A stretch of 58,258 bases of DNA, from positions 1-58,258 of the forward strand of contig JALXBF010000096.1 in NCBI GenBank assembly GCA_026991575.1. The letters run 5' to 3'. Of the stretch, positions 9,611-19,388 are shown piece by piece (positions within the stretch are counted from its first letter, which is position 1; the number at the start of each line of letters is the position of its first letter). The position numbers were made by a program, and so were the translations under genes. The stretch comes from Planctomycetota bacterium. GTDB lineage: Bacteria > Planctomycetota > Planctomycetia > JALXBF01. The notes under the pieces are model-generated. The model saw only the letters and a program-made list of their open reading frames with translations. It ran no database searches and had not been told where the DNA came from.

Positions 9611-12139
9611 TCATCGCCCCCTGCCCCATTCGATCCGACGCAGTGCCACGTCCAGAACCAGAAGCACCATCGCTGCTGCTAGCAACCAGGGCCAGAGTGC
9701 CACGGGACGCTGGGCTGTACGACCGTCAGCGCGAAACGCTTCTTCAGGCCGTAGTCCGGCCCTGCCTCCGGACAGTCGCGCAATGGCTTGCATGAGCTGC
9801 TGGTCCGGTGGACCAACGCGAAGCTCCTCAGGGTAGCCTCTGGTCAGGACCCGGCTCAGGACACGTTCGGTCCCATCCGCCAGCCGTTGACGCACGCGCA
9901 ACTGATAGCTGCCCGGTTCACTGGCTTCAAACGTCGCCTCGAAGCGTCCCGGTGCTTTCGGGACCATGTCCACCTGCCGGCTGCTACCGTCAGGTGCGAG
10001 GACCAAGAGCTCGGTGTCGGCCTCGTTGACGAATTCGCCGTTGGTGGTCAGGGCATCCATGCGCACGGTAACCGTCTGCTCGTCCAGGTGCAAGGAGAGG
10101 CTTGTTCCTAGTGCTTCCGATTGACGCATGGCAAAGCGGAGCACCTGAGCCCAGAACGCGCCGAACTCCGGCCACTGCAGCCACTCCGCGGCCCACCGGC
10201 TGTGCACATCCGACGTGAAGGCCACGGTGATCCCCAGGCCGAACCGCCAGTAGGCCAAAAGCGGATGGCCGGGACCGGCCGTCAGGACCACCTCTGCAGT
10301 GGGTTTCGGCCGCGTGATCACGTAGCCGAGCAACAAGGGGGCGGCCTCGAAATCGATGCCTTCGGTCATCGGTGATGGCCGAACGACATCAATCAGAGTG
10401 GGTTCTTCGTTCAGTGCGGACTTAGTGGCCTGAGCCGTTTCCTTCGCGAAGATCTGTGGCAGGACCGTCGGGTCGTCGGTGCGGTAGTAGCGGCCGCGTC
10501 CCAGTTCCGCGATGCGCTGCAGCAATCCGGCGTCATGGTCGGGGCCGACACCGACCGTGGAGACGGTAATCCGCTCAGCTGCCATCTGGGTGGTGATTCC
10601 CTCGAAGTCACCCGGTGCAGAGATGCCATCGGTCAGCAGAATAACGTGCTTGACTTTCGCAGGCGTTCTGCTGAGCTGCTCATAGGCGGCAACCATCGGT
10701 GGGTACATCGCCGTGCCACCCCCGGCCTCCAGCCGCGCAACCGCATCTATCAGGAACGCACGATTTGCGGCCGACTGCAGCTCTGCAATCCAGAAGTATT
10801 CACTCTCGAAAGCGATCACACCTACCAGGTCACGTGGCCCTAGCAGTTCGATAGCGTTCCGTGCCGCCTCCTTGGCCATCTCGATCTTGATGCCCCCCAT
10901 CGAGCCGGACTTGTCGATGATCAGCACCATGGCCGTTACGGGTCGGTCCCGCTCGCGCTGGATGTCGCAACGCACGGGTAGCAATTGCTCGAGCACCGTC
11001 CGATAGTAGCCTCCTAACCCGAACGACTCATCGCCGCCAACCATCACCAGCCCGCCGCCAAACCGTTCCACGTACGTGCGAAGCTGTTCCATCTGTCGCG
11101 TGCTCAGCATCGTCGCGGGCACGTTCGACAGGACGACAGCATCGAATTCCAGCAGCTCTGCCAGGGTGTCCGGTAGACCGCGAGGGGGCCGAACCTCGAC
11201 ATTCATGCCGTTCCGCCGTAAAGCCCGGGCCAGATGACGGCCGAGATCGACACGTTGCTCGACGATGAGCACACGCGGGCGGCCTCGGCTATAGACGATC
11301 GTGCCGAGCTGATTGTTATCCAGAAACGTGTCGTGCTCCGCGCGGACGGCTGCTTCGTACCGTGCGAACTTCTCATCGTTGAGCCGATCGCGAAAGCGCA
11401 GGCGTTCGGTGCCCGGCTTCAACGTGAGACGGCGTTCGGCGACCTTCAGACCGTTCCGGTACAGTCGCACCGTAGCCGGCATCTGGCGATTGGCCGTCAC
11501 TTCGACGTCAACGTAAAAGGGTTCCTCCGGGGGAACCTGCGTCGGGCCAGATACTGCAGCAACCTGTACCTCCGGTTCGTCGCGTCCGGGCAAGGTGAGT
11601 GTGTCGACGGGAATACCAAGCGATGCCGCAGCCTGGCGCGCACGGCCCCGTGTCTGGCGGCCGTCACTCAGCAGCACGATCCGCGGCACGTAGCCGGGCG
11701 GGATCCGGGCTCTCGCGGTGAGCAACGCTTGTTCAATGTCCGTGTCCTTCTGGTCCGCTTCACCCAACGGCTCCCTGGCAGGCCACTCGGTCATTGTGTC
11801 GCCGGCGCGGGCGGCGAAGAACATGATGGCCGCACGGTGCGAACCTTTCTGTTTCAGTGCCTCGCGCACGAACGTTTCTGCTTCCTCGGTGGCACGTTGT
11901 CCGACACTCTGGCTGGCATCCACCAGAAACAGGACAAACTGTTGCGTGTTGCTACGGAGCAGCACGACGCGCGCAAGGGCGGCGGTCACCAGCAGCAGGA
12001 TCAAGGCGCGAACCACGGCCGAAGCGATGCGCTGGGCCAAGGAAAAATCCGAAAGGCTGCGCCAGAACCAGAGGCCGACCCAGGGCAAAAGCACGAGGAC
12101 TAACAACAGCCACCCGGGTTCTACCACTTCCAGGGCCAT
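9611..12139 (-). CDS. Double VWA-domain membrane protein with glutamine-amidotransferase-like middle
   Basis: An 842-residue protein starting MALEVVEPGW. The start is chosen because AGGAGGACA sits directly before this ATG; an ATG 10 codons upstream has no such site. Two membrane helices come first (about 9-30 and 40-65). A first VWA-like domain (FLVDASQSVGQ near residue 75) and an immunoglobulin-like stretch follow. Next comes an amidotransferase-like fold (LIVEQRVDLGRHLARAL to GGGLVMVGGDESFGLGG), then a second VWA domain with a full MIDAS motif (DKSGSMGG) and a later SDG/TDGIS element. A final helix (WPWLLAAAMVLLVLDVAL) anchors the C-terminus. Such proteins are metal-dependent protein-binding modules in the envelope. 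The layout parallels the two VWA genes at 48.7-53.3 kb. It is followed with near-overlap by the 8097-9590 gene. Confidence 0.92.
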   Translation of the reverse strand: MALEVVEPGWLLLVLVLLPWVGLWFWRSLSDFSLAQRIASAVVRALILLLVTAALARVVLLRSNTQQFVLFLVDASQSVGQRATEEAETFVREALKQKGSHRAAIMFFAARAGDTMTEWPAREPLGEADQKDTDIEQALLTARARIPPGYVPRIVLLSDGRQTRGRARQAAASLGIPVDTLTLPGRDEPEVQVAAVSGPTQVPPEEPFYVDVEVTANRQMPATVRLYRNGLKVAERRLTLKPGTERLRFRDRLNDEKFARYEAAVRAEHDTFLDNNQLGTIVYSRGRPRVLIVEQRVDLGRHLARALRRNGMNVEVRPPRGLPDTLAELLEFDAVVLSNVPATMLSTRQMEQLRTYVERFGGGLVMVGGDESFGLGGYYRTVLEQLLPVRCDIQRERDRPVTAMVLIIDKSGSMGGIKIEMAKEAARNAIELLGPRDLVGVIAFESEYFWIAELQSAANRAFLIDAVARLEAGGGTAMYPPMVAAYEQLSRTPAKVKHVILLTDGISAPGDFEGITTQMAAERITVSTVGVGPDHDAGLLQRIAELGRGRYYRTDDPTVLPQIFAKETAQATKSALNEEPTLIDVVRPSPMTEGIDFEAAPLLLGYVITRPKPTAEVVLTAGPGHPLLAYWRFGLGITVAFTSDVHSRWAAEWLQWPEFGAFWAQVLRFAMRQSEALGTSLSLHLDEQTVTVRMDALTTNGEFVNEADTELLVLAPDGSSRQVDMVPKAPGRFEATFEASEPGSYQLRVRQRLADGTERVLSRVLTRGYPEELRVGPPDQQLMQAIARLSGGRAGLRPEEAFRADGRTAQRPVALWPWLLAAAMVLLVLDVALRRIEWGRGR

Positions 12140-12358
12140 TGTCCTCCTCGACCCGAGACTTGCCGCCAACGCGCGAACGTGACGCGCCGCCTAATTCTAG
12201 CCGAATCACGCGCTTCGTAACCGCCCCGTAGGCCGAATGGTAGAAGCATCCCCTCTTCGTCGCCCCTGCTCGCGTCTCCTGTTGGTGGCTGTGCGGCCTG
12301 TGACTATCCCCGACCGGCGCCGGCGGACCGCCGCAAATGGTCAAGCGTGACACGAGCG

Positions 12359-13498
12359 TCACGGCGCGGTTCCGCTCTGGCCCGTCCTGCTGCCGCGCTG
12401 GTGCGTTTCGCTGATGACGCCGCGTAACAGGACCGTAGCACTGACGGTCGGCTGACGAGGATGGTCCAACCGGAATACGACCTGGACCAGCTGGTCGGAA
12501 CGAGCGGACTCAGGCGCCGGGGACCAGGTCAGGCGAACACGGGGCGGGGTGTCGGACAGGGAACGTTCGACCAGCAGCCCCGGAGGCTGCCGATCGACGA
12601 CGACGGACCGCACGGGCGGTCTGGAGTCTCGATTTGCACTGAGCAATTCGATGTCGACGTGCCTACCGGGTATCAGCACAGCGGCTCTCGGCTTGGCGCG
12701 CCAGGGTGCTATAGCGTGCCAGGAGACGCGGACGTAGACGTGTCGAGAAGGGGAATCCCAGTGGGTCAGACGCACGGGTCTACTAAAAGTAATGGAAATC
12801 GTGTCGGATCGGGAGCCCGGCGTCGGGCCGGTTCGCACCAACACGTTCACCGGCGTGGTCCACTCTACGAAAGCATGCCAGCGACCCGTCCGGCGCGGCT
12901 TGCCAAGCACGACGGATACCCGATTGCTGAGGGAACGGGCCGCGGTTACTCTCAGGCTAGGGCGCCGGTGTGCCTGCTCGCGGATTACGACCCGAACCTG
13001 CGCCTGGAGCTCGGTCGAAAGCGGTACGGTTCCCAGATTGAGGGAGCGGGGCGCGATGCTCAGGCGAGGTGCTGCTCGGACACGAAACGTGTACCGCAAC
13101 AGGTGCTCGCGCTTGCCGATCAGCACCACCGGAACCGTGTGCCTGATGTCGGCCGGTTCCGGGAAGTCCCACCGGAACTGCACCCGCAGGGTTGCCTCTC
13201 CGCGCGGCGCCAGCTTGGTCGGGGAGACCGTGGCCGTGACGTAGCCAAGCACGGGGGCGACTTCAGCTACGTCGAGCGGCTCGTCGGAAGGGTTGGTGAT
13301 AACGGTCGTAGCCTCGACAACGAACGGCCGGTCGCCGCCAACCAGGGCTGGTGGCACCTTGATTTCCGGCTCCGGTCCCGTCCAGATCGGGGCGCAGCCG
13401 GCTGCCGGTATCATGAGCGCAAAGGCCAGCAGTGACAGGAGCACGCGGGGTCGCCGCAAATGGGCCCTGTGCTGCCTGACAGCCCAGACCACAGCCAT
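12359..13498 (-). CDS. DUF1573-like lipoprotein
   Basis: A 379-residue protein starting MAVVWAVRQH, with AGAGG a few bases upstream of the ATG. It has a basic n-region and a hydrophobic core, and ends in a lipobox-like IPAAGC (Cys35), so it is probably a lipoprotein. The mature part reads as repeated Ig-like beta domains: ITNPSDEPLDVAEV, TVSPTKLAPRGEATLRVQF and LNLGTVPLS match the DUF1573 style in which an N-terminal-edge strand is followed by a 'falls on the level of' pattern. DUF1573 proteins are abundant in planctomycetes and Bacteroidetes and lack an assigned enzymatic role. It lies 219 bp upstream of the VWA gene on the same strand, so co-transcription is possible. The upstream gene at 13713 is divergent. 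Confidence 0.82.
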   Translation of the reverse strand: MAVVWAVRQHRAHLRRPRVLLSLLAFALMIPAAGCAPIWTGPEPEIKVPPALVGGDRPFVVEATTVITNPSDEPLDVAEVAPVLGYVTATVSPTKLAPRGEATLRVQFRWDFPEPADIRHTVPVVLIGKREHLLRYTFRVRAAPRLSIAPRSLNLGTVPLSTELQAQVRVVIREQAHRRPSLRVTAARSLSNRVSVVLGKPRRTGRWHAFVEWTTPVNVLVRTGPTPGSRSDTISITFSRPVRLTHWDSPSRHVYVRVSWHAIAPWRAKPRAAVLIPGRHVDIELLSANRDSRPPVRSVVVDRQPPGLLVERSLSDTPPRVRLTWSPAPESARSDQLVQVVFRLDHPRQPTVSATVLLRGVISETHQRGSRTGQSGTAP

Positions 13499-13712
13499 CG
13501 CCTGCCTCTCACGCGCCTGGCCCCCGATCGATTCTACCGTCCGTCAGGATCGACTCTGGCCGCATCGAACGGACTGGTCTTGACGGCTTCTAAGTCAATG
13601 TCTCCAATCCAGCTGGCGGCGACGCCAACGCGACTCCACGGTTGCCTTAAGCCCGTTGCTGACGGTTGTTGAAGCGGCCATCAGGGGCAGGGAACGTACG
13701 TGAGACAGTGTC

Positions 13713-14444
13713 GTGCGACTCGTACGTGGCCCCCAGGACAAGTCGTCCGTAGTCAGTCCCACACGACTGCCGGAGACAGTCTGGGTCGTGGTTGCCGCCT
13801 TTCGGGAAGCGGAGCGATTAGGCCCGGTCCTGAATGAACTGCTGACGGTGGCTTCCAACGTTGTCGTCGTTGACGACGGATCGGATGATGGGACGTCCGA
13901 CGTTGCGCTGCGGTTTCCAGTCTGGGTACTGCGGCATGTGCTGAACCTGGGCCAAGGGGCCGCGCTGCAGACAGGTATACATTTCGCACTTCGGCAGGGA
14001 GCTAAGTACGTTGCAACATTCGATGCGGACGGCCAGCACGATCCGAGGGATCTACCACGGCTCTATCGCGCTCTTATCGACAACGACGCCGACTTTGCAC
14101 TTGGCTCCCGTTTCATCGGCGCGTCTCCCGGCATACCGCGATCGCGTCGCCTTGTGCTTCGCGCGGGCGTGTGGTTCACACGCCTGGTCTCCGGCATCAA
14201 AGTAACCGACACACACAACGGTATCAGGATGTTCACGCGAAGAGGGGCTGAGCGGATCCGGATCACGTTGAACCGCATGGCCCACGCTAGCGAGATCCTG
14301 GACCAGATCGCTCAATCGGGCCTGCGCTACGTGGAAGTGCCGGTGACGGTCCGCTACAGCTTGGAGACCCTCTCTAAGGGCCAGCGCAACCGGCACGCTC
14401 TGGCCATCGCAGCGGCTATCCTGGGGGATCGCCTGGCAACATGA
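13713..14444 (+). CDS. Family 2 glycosyltransferase (polyprenyl-phosphate sugar transferase type)
   Basis: A 243-residue protein with a GTG start. GT2 motifs are in order: VWVVVAAFREAERLGPVL near the N-terminus, VVVDDGSDDGT at 51-61, LNLGQGAALQTG at 78-88, and the DxD metal/sugar-nucleotide site ATFDADGQHD at 101-110. GSRF (131-134) and THNGIRMF further on are typical of the dolichol-phosphate-mannose synthase branch. No membrane helices are obvious, so it is probably cytoplasmic or peripheral. Its stop overlaps the start of the following DUF2304 gene as ATGA, a pairing seen in many glycan clusters. The likely role is transfer of a nucleotide-sugar to a lipid carrier for a surface polymer; the donor cannot be told from sequence. 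Confidence 0.93.
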   Translation: MRLVRGPQDKSSVVSPTRLPETVWVVVAAFREAERLGPVLNELLTVASNVVVVDDGSDDGTSDVALRFPVWVLRHVLNLGQGAALQTGIHFALRQGAKYVATFDADGQHDPRDLPRLYRALIDNDADFALGSRFIGASPGIPRSRRLVLRAGVWFTRLVSGIKVTDTHNGIRMFTRRGAERIRITLNRMAHASEILDQIAQSGLRYVEVPVTVRYSLETLSKGQRNRHALAIAAAILGDRLAT

Positions 14445-14818
14445 CCGTGTTCCAATGGATTGTCGTTCCACTGGCGACCTTGCTCGCGGTATACCAGGTC
14501 CGCATCGCGTTCCGCCAGCGCGCGCGACTGGTGCCGGGCATGGTGTGGGCGTCTGTGTTCGGCGCCATAGCGGTATGTGTCGGCAGACCTGGCATCCCGA
14601 ACCAGCTTGCCCACTGGCTTGGCATCGGACGTGGTGCCGACCTGGTCCTGTACAGCACAGCTGTGTTGCTCATCCTGGCACTTCGCTGGTCGTATGCCCG
14701 CTACCGTTACCTGGAGCAAGTGCACACGGCGTTGGTCCGCGAGTTGGCTCTGGAAAGGGCACGCTTCGGAGGTCAGGTTGCTCGCGACGCTCAGCCCCAG
14801 GCGCGAAAGTCAGCCTGA
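14441..14818 (+). CDS. DUF2304 membrane protein
   Basis: A 125-residue protein starting MTVFQWIVVPLATLLAVYQV. Three hydrophobic helices (about 3-20, 34-52, 68-85) are followed by a charged helical tail. This matches DUF2304, small membrane proteins commonly encoded directly after a GT2 gene. The ATGA overlap with the upstream GT2 stop implies translational coupling. By family association it may anchor or assist the glycosyltransferase at the membrane, which is an inference. Confidence 0.85.
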   Translation: MTVFQWIVVPLATLLAVYQVRIAFRQRARLVPGMVWASVFGAIAVCVGRPGIPNQLAHWLGIGRGADLVLYSTAVLLILALRWSYARYRYLEQVHTALVRELALERARFGGQVARDAQPQARKSA

Positions 14819-15096
14819 GGCGATGCGCCGTAGGTAGGACGACTGGCAACTTCGGGTACCCGACAGCATATCGACCCGCGGAATTGCCTGATCCGTGTGT
14901 ACGCCAGCCAGGCCCATCGGCAGAGACCTCGATGATGCGGCCGATTGCCCTCAATCGTGGAATTCGCGTGACGAGCGGCGAAGACGCGCACTGGTTCTTG
15001 CGTGATGGGTCACGCCCAACCTGTACACGGCCAAACACAGCGCGGTCTGTTGGAGTGGTTGACCGCGATGGATCGAACACAGGAGGCTAGACACGC

Positions 15097-16734
15097 ATGA
15101 GTCGCAAGCGCCCGTACGGCGCCATACGAGCCCTGGGAAAGCGCGCGCGGCACCCCGTGGGTCGCGTGTTCCTCCTTGCCCTGGCGATTCGTGTCGCATT
15201 CTGGGCTGCAGTGGCTACGCTCGGGGCTAATCGCCTGGGCAAGCCGGGGGCGGACAGCTACTGTTACGACCTTCTTGGTCGATCGCTCGCAAACGGCAAC
15301 GGGTTCGTCTGGATCTGCCGGCAGGTTCGGCCGGACCAACACCCTGTGCAACTCCACCTACTCTGGCATGCGCGTCCCGAGGGTGCGATTGAAACGGTAA
15401 CTGAACTGGGCGACGCCGTCGATTTCTCGCGCTTTCGCAATTGGCTTTGCCACGGCTCTGGACTGGGAACCGTCCGAGCTACGGCGCTGCCCAGCATGAA
15501 GGCGGCCTACCCGGCACCTGGATACCCGCTAATTCTCGCGGCGGCCTACTGGCTCCTGCCGTCAGCGGCAATTGCCGCTGTCACGCTGCTGCAGTGTTTG
15601 ATCGATGCGCTGACCGCTGCGCTGATCAGCGTCGCGATCCGCTGCTACGCGCCACGAGCGCCATCGTGGCTCCATTATGCCTGGGTTGCGTATTTGCCAG
15701 CCGTGACGGTGGCCAACGAAGTGCTGACGGAGAGCTTCTCCGTGGGGCTTGCGTTAGCTGCGGTCGTTGCAGTGCTGGCATTCGAAGCGCGCTGGCACGT
15801 GCTTGCGGTTGCTGCCATGGCACTTGCGTGCGCCGTACTCATCCGCCCACAGTTCGTGCTTCTTTCCGTGGTGGTTGCTGCGGTGTACGTTGCCCGGCTG
15901 CGCCGCCGAAGTGCCGCTGCGTTGGCTTGGGCCGTCCTGCCGGTGCTGTTAAGCGGTGCGGTCCTCGTCTCGTGGGCGACCAGAAACTGGTACCATTTTG
16001 GCCGCTTTGCCGTGGCTCCATCGGGAGGGGGCTTGCTGTTCTATTCGCTCGCCGCGCCGGCATGGGCCGACTGGTACGGCGACGGACGGCTGCGCACCGG
16101 GGTGCGCGAACTGCTCCGTCAGTATGCGGATCGGCTCTTCGATCGACCTCGGAACGTGTTCGACTTTTCCGATCAGCTCAGAGTATGCGGCAAGGACTGG
16201 CTGCGGCGGCACTGGCCCGCGTCTATTCGATTTGCCCTGAAGGCTGTAGGACGTAAACTCGTGGGGGTGCGTCACATTGCCGATCCAGCGCGACGTCTTC
16301 TTGGCGAGGAGCGACACGGTCGGTTACTGGCGTTCTGGCACACCTGGGGCCGGCGCGGCACAACCAGTATCACGCTGTTTGTTGCCCTGTGGGCGGTCGT
16401 ATCGGCCATGACGGCCGTGGCCGTTACCGCCCGCTGTGCGTTGGCCGTATTGCTCACACGTGCCTTCCGTGACCCGATACGACTTGCCCTCCTTGCCTGC
16501 TGCGTGCTGACCGCTTTGCCCGTCTTGCCCCTGGCAAACCGTCGCTACGTCGTACACTTCCTGCCCTTCTGGATCATGGCCGCTGGCATCCTGCTGGCAC
16601 CGGCCAACCCGGCACACTGTGCCAGAGACAACCGACCCAGGAAAGACGCCTCGGGTGATCGGTCGCCGGGTGCGGCTGCGGGGCCATCGGGCGGACAGCA
16701 CCTCGGCGGGCCGGCACGGCGGACGGCTGCGTAG
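15097..16734 (+). CDS. GT-C-like integral membrane glycosyltransferase (ArnT/PMT-like)
   Basis: A 545-residue protein starting MSRKRPYGAI. AGGAGG lies 10 nt upstream of the ATG. The first membrane helix (VGRVFLLALAIRVAFWAAVA) is followed by a loop with acidic residues (KPGADSYCYDLLGRSLANG), the typical catalytic-loop position of GT-C enzymes that use polyprenyl-phosphate sugars. About 10-12 hydrophobic helices follow, concentrated at residues 140-320 and 425-520. The C-terminal ~40 residues are hydrophilic and low-complexity. It probably transfers a sugar from a lipid carrier outside the cytoplasmic membrane, complementing the GT2 at 13713. The exact acceptor is unknown. Confidence 0.82.
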   Translation: MSRKRPYGAIRALGKRARHPVGRVFLLALAIRVAFWAAVATLGANRLGKPGADSYCYDLLGRSLANGNGFVWICRQVRPDQHPVQLHLLWHARPEGAIETVTELGDAVDFSRFRNWLCHGSGLGTVRATALPSMKAAYPAPGYPLILAAAYWLLPSAAIAAVTLLQCLIDALTAALISVAIRCYAPRAPSWLHYAWVAYLPAVTVANEVLTESFSVGLALAAVVAVLAFEARWHVLAVAAMALACAVLIRPQFVLLSVVVAAVYVARLRRRSAAALAWAVLPVLLSGAVLVSWATRNWYHFGRFAVAPSGGGLLFYSLAAPAWADWYGDGRLRTGVRELLRQYADRLFDRPRNVFDFSDQLRVCGKDWLRRHWPASIRFALKAVGRKLVGVRHIADPARRLLGEERHGRLLAFWHTWGRRGTTSITLFVALWAVVSAMTAVAVTARCALAVLLTRAFRDPIRLALLACCVLTALPVLPLANRRYVVHFLPFWIMAAGILLAPANPAHCARDNRPRKDASGDRSPGAAAGPSGGQHLGGPARRTAA

Positions 16735-16962
16735 ACATGCTCCAACGCTTGCCGGCTACTGCCGCGTGCCCATTGCGCCACCGGACCGTGCAAGGGGAAC
16801 GGCTACAAGCGGGCGGAGGCTGGCAGGGTCAAGCAGTCGCGAGCGTGCTGTGGGGTGAAGCTTGAGCAAAGAGCGGGAGGCTTGAGCCTACGAACCACCC
16901 GGCGGACCGCGTGACGGAAGCAGCCTGCTTCTCAGATAGCGCCCTGCTCATGCTATTGGCCT

Positions 16963-17784
16963 TCACGGATTGCTGGGCCCGTTGCGCAAGGTGGTTCTCT
17001 TCCACAGCCAGTACACAAGTCGTGGCGGCGCGGCCTGGGCTGCCGTTTCTACCAGGCACCGGACCGATGCGCCGCGCGGCCGTTGGCCCGGCAACTGCCG
17101 CTTGATCCAAGTGGTGGCCCGGAGGGTTGAGCGGACCCGGTTGCTTTTTACCGAGCTATCGTGCAAACGGTACCGCACCAAAGGTACCGGCACGTTGGCA
17201 AGCGAGTAGCCGGCCAGCGCGACGCGGCACCACAGCCAGTAGTCCTCCGCGCCCAGTCCCACGGGGGTATCCACGTAGCCGCCCAGCGCCATCGCAACCT
17301 CCCGACGGAACATGGCCGTAGGGTGGGCGATCGGGTTGTAGTATCGGAGAGTGCGGCGAACTTGCTCAGGTTCCGTCGGATAACGACGGAAACCGCGCGA
17401 TTGCCCACAGGCGTCGATGATCTCAAGCCACGAGCCGACGACCGCCACCGACCGGTGCTCGTCTAGGAATCCCAACTGTCGTTCGATCCGGTCCGGCAGG
17501 CTCACGTCATCGGCATCCTGGCGTGCCACCACGGGAGCCTGGCACCGTTCCAGTCCGAAGTTGAGCTGCTCGGCAAGGCATGTCGCATCCGGTGTCGTGT
17601 AGTGCCGGATTCTGCTGTCCTGGAACGAGCGCAGCAGGGCGTCGACTGCGACGTGCGACGGCCGCTCGACAACAACAAGCTCCCAGTCGGGAAACGACTG
17701 GTTCACGATGCTGGCGACTGCCTCCCGCAGCCACTCCAGATTGGGACGCCATACAGGCAGCAAGACGGAGACGGTGGGTGCCAT
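16963..17784 (-). CDS. Family 2 glycosyltransferase
   Basis: A 273-residue protein starting MAPTVSVLLPVWRP. The reading frame extends about 118 codons further upstream without family similarity, so this ATG is preferred because GT2 homology begins there. Motifs: VSVLLPVWRPNLEWLREAV at 5-23, SFPDWELVVVE at 30-40, and the DxDD-type metal site ARQDADDVSLPDRI at 87-100. After that come GSWLEII and the acceptor-side AEDYWLWCRVAL (ED-W signature). The C-terminus (RLVYWLWKRTTL) may touch the membrane. It is transcribed against its neighbours, which suggests an independent unit within the glycan region. No strong ribosome binding site was seen. Confidence 0.9.
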   Translation of the reverse strand: MAPTVSVLLPVWRPNLEWLREAVASIVNQSFPDWELVVVERPSHVAVDALLRSFQDSRIRHYTTPDATCLAEQLNFGLERCQAPVVARQDADDVSLPDRIERQLGFLDEHRSVAVVGSWLEIIDACGQSRGFRRYPTEPEQVRRTLRYYNPIAHPTAMFRREVAMALGGYVDTPVGLGAEDYWLWCRVALAGYSLANVPVPLVRYRLHDSSVKSNRVRSTLRATTWIKRQLPGQRPRGASVRCLVETAAQAAPPRLVYWLWKRTTLRNGPSNP

Positions 17785-18233
17785 GTTGTTGCCCCGGGGA
17801 GGTACCGGGTTGCTACCGCGCGTGAGCACTGCCGCACCCGAAGCATTGGCCAGGCGGTGCCTGGCGCGCGCCGGGGACCCAAGGCCTGTTGTGCCGGCTT
17901 GGCCGACTGTTGTCCAGCGGAAAAGCCGCCGCGGGCCCGGCTCTGAGAACCGGCGCCGCAGCGGAACCGGTTCCTTGGGCACGGCCTGGTAACCGGGCGC
18001 TCTAGCGGCGGATTGGCGGCGGCCAGGTGGAACTGCGGCTGCTTCGGGCTTGCGTCCGAGTGTTCGTTTCGGAACACTGCGTGCGCACGAAGCGATTGCC
18101 ACGATGGTGGTCCAGCCGGGGAGAGTGCACCGAGACACAGACGGGCTCGGAACCGCACGTAGAACCGACGCCCGCGGGGCCGCGTCCCGAGAAGAGCTAT
18201 TGATGCAGGCCTGATACAGAGTGTTGACCGGTC
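17785..18233. other. Intergenic region between divergent glycan genes (449 bp)
   Basis: It lies between a minus-strand GT2 gene and a plus-strand methyltransferase gene. Open frames here lack coding character. It must hold the two divergent promoters, but no convincing -35/-10 pair or hairpin was identified. Confidence 0.5.
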
Positions 18234-19034
18234 ATGAATGCTGTTCCGGTGCCACAGGCAAGAGGCGAATCGTCGCAGGGGGAGCTGCCCCGCTACGAGG
18301 CAGCGACCGGCAGGATGCGGCGGGAGCGTCTCAGGCTCGGCGCCAACCTGGCCCGGCTTGCGATCTCGATTGCTAACCCCTACCTTCCACGGCCACGGTC
18401 ACAGTGCATCGTGCTCGACTGCGGCTGTGGCTACGGCCAGACCACACTGGGACTGGCTCGCCTATGTGCCCACGTGGTCGGTTGCGACCCGTGCGCGTCA
18501 ATGGTTGAGGAAGCACGCAGGTTGCAGCGAGCCGCAGGGGTGGCCAACGCCGACTTTCTCGTCTGCTCTGCAGACCAGGTGCCGGACCGGGACCGCTACG
18601 ACCTCGTGCTGCTCGATAATGTGCTGGAGCATATCCCGAACCAGGAAGAATCCCTGCGAGCGCTACGGCGCGCGTTGCGTTCCGACGGTGTGCTGCTGAT
18701 CATCGTGCCCAATCGGCTCTGGCCGATTGAGGTGCACTATCGGCTGCCATTCCTGTCGTACCTGCCGCTCCCCCTGGCGAATGCCTATCTTCGGCTCACG
18801 GGCCGAGGCTACGACTACTCCGACGCATCCTATGCGCCAACGTACTGGCGGCTGGAACGCCTGCTTCAGACCACGGGTTTCCGCAGATGGGAGTATGTCA
18901 TCCCTGGTGAATCGACGCTGCAGTGCACGATGGCTGGTGGGCCGTGGCATTACCGAATCGGCGCGCGGTTACTGAAACGCTTTCCCATGTTGTGGGCGAT
19001 CGCAAAGGCGTTTGTCGTGGTGGCGTGGAAGTAG
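18234..19034 (+). CDS. Class I SAM-dependent methyltransferase
   Basis: A 266-residue protein starting MNAVPVPQAR. It has a Rossmann-type methyltransferase core: motif I VLDCGCGYGQTT at 60-71, an acidic end of strand 2 (VGCDPCASM, 82-90), then SADQVPD, and motif IV DLVLLDNVLEHIPNQ, followed by LRRALRSDGVLLIIVPN. The C-terminal part (WRLERLLQTTGFRRWEYVIPG) is typical of methyltransferase_11/23-like enzymes acting on small molecules or sugars. With glycosyltransferases and a sulfotransferase around it, a glycan or lipid substrate is likely, though this is inferred from context. Confidence 0.9.
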   Translation: MNAVPVPQARGESSQGELPRYEAATGRMRRERLRLGANLARLAISIANPYLPRPRSQCIVLDCGCGYGQTTLGLARLCAHVVGCDPCASMVEEARRLQRAAGVANADFLVCSADQVPDRDRYDLVLLDNVLEHIPNQEESLRALRRALRSDGVLLIIVPNRLWPIEVHYRLPFLSYLPLPLANAYLRLTGRGYDYSDASYAPTYWRLERLLQTTGFRRWEYVIPGESTLQCTMAGGPWHYRIGARLLKRFPMLWAIAKAFVVVAWK

Positions 19035-19388
19035 CCATTGAGTCGCAACGCGTGTGCGCATCACCGGAGACGGCCGATGGTGGCGTCCGTGTTACTTGTT
19101 CGGACACGTTGCCTGTGCCAGGTCGCCCGGGTGGGCCACCAAGCTCCGGCACATGGGTGTGTGCGGGTCGCTGCGGGGGTAGGCCCTGTGCAGACCTGCG
19201 GGCATTGACTGGAAAGGACGGGCCCCTTCGGCACTCTGGCACTCGTGCTCCGACGCGAGTATCCGGGACAGGGGTAGGGCCTGTTGCCGGCCCGCTCGCC
19301 AGCCCACTCGAGCGACAGGCGCGTAGATGGCCGTTCGATCAGGTGGCTCTGTAGCCGGGCAAGGGAGGATCCACACCAGGAGCAGGCC
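19035..19388. other. Intergenic region (354 bp)
   Basis: It separates the methyltransferase from the sulfotransferase. The sulfotransferase frame opens at 19284, but the first 35 codons look non-coding. AGGAGC lies close upstream of the ATG at 19389. Nothing else was recognised. Confidence 0.5.
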
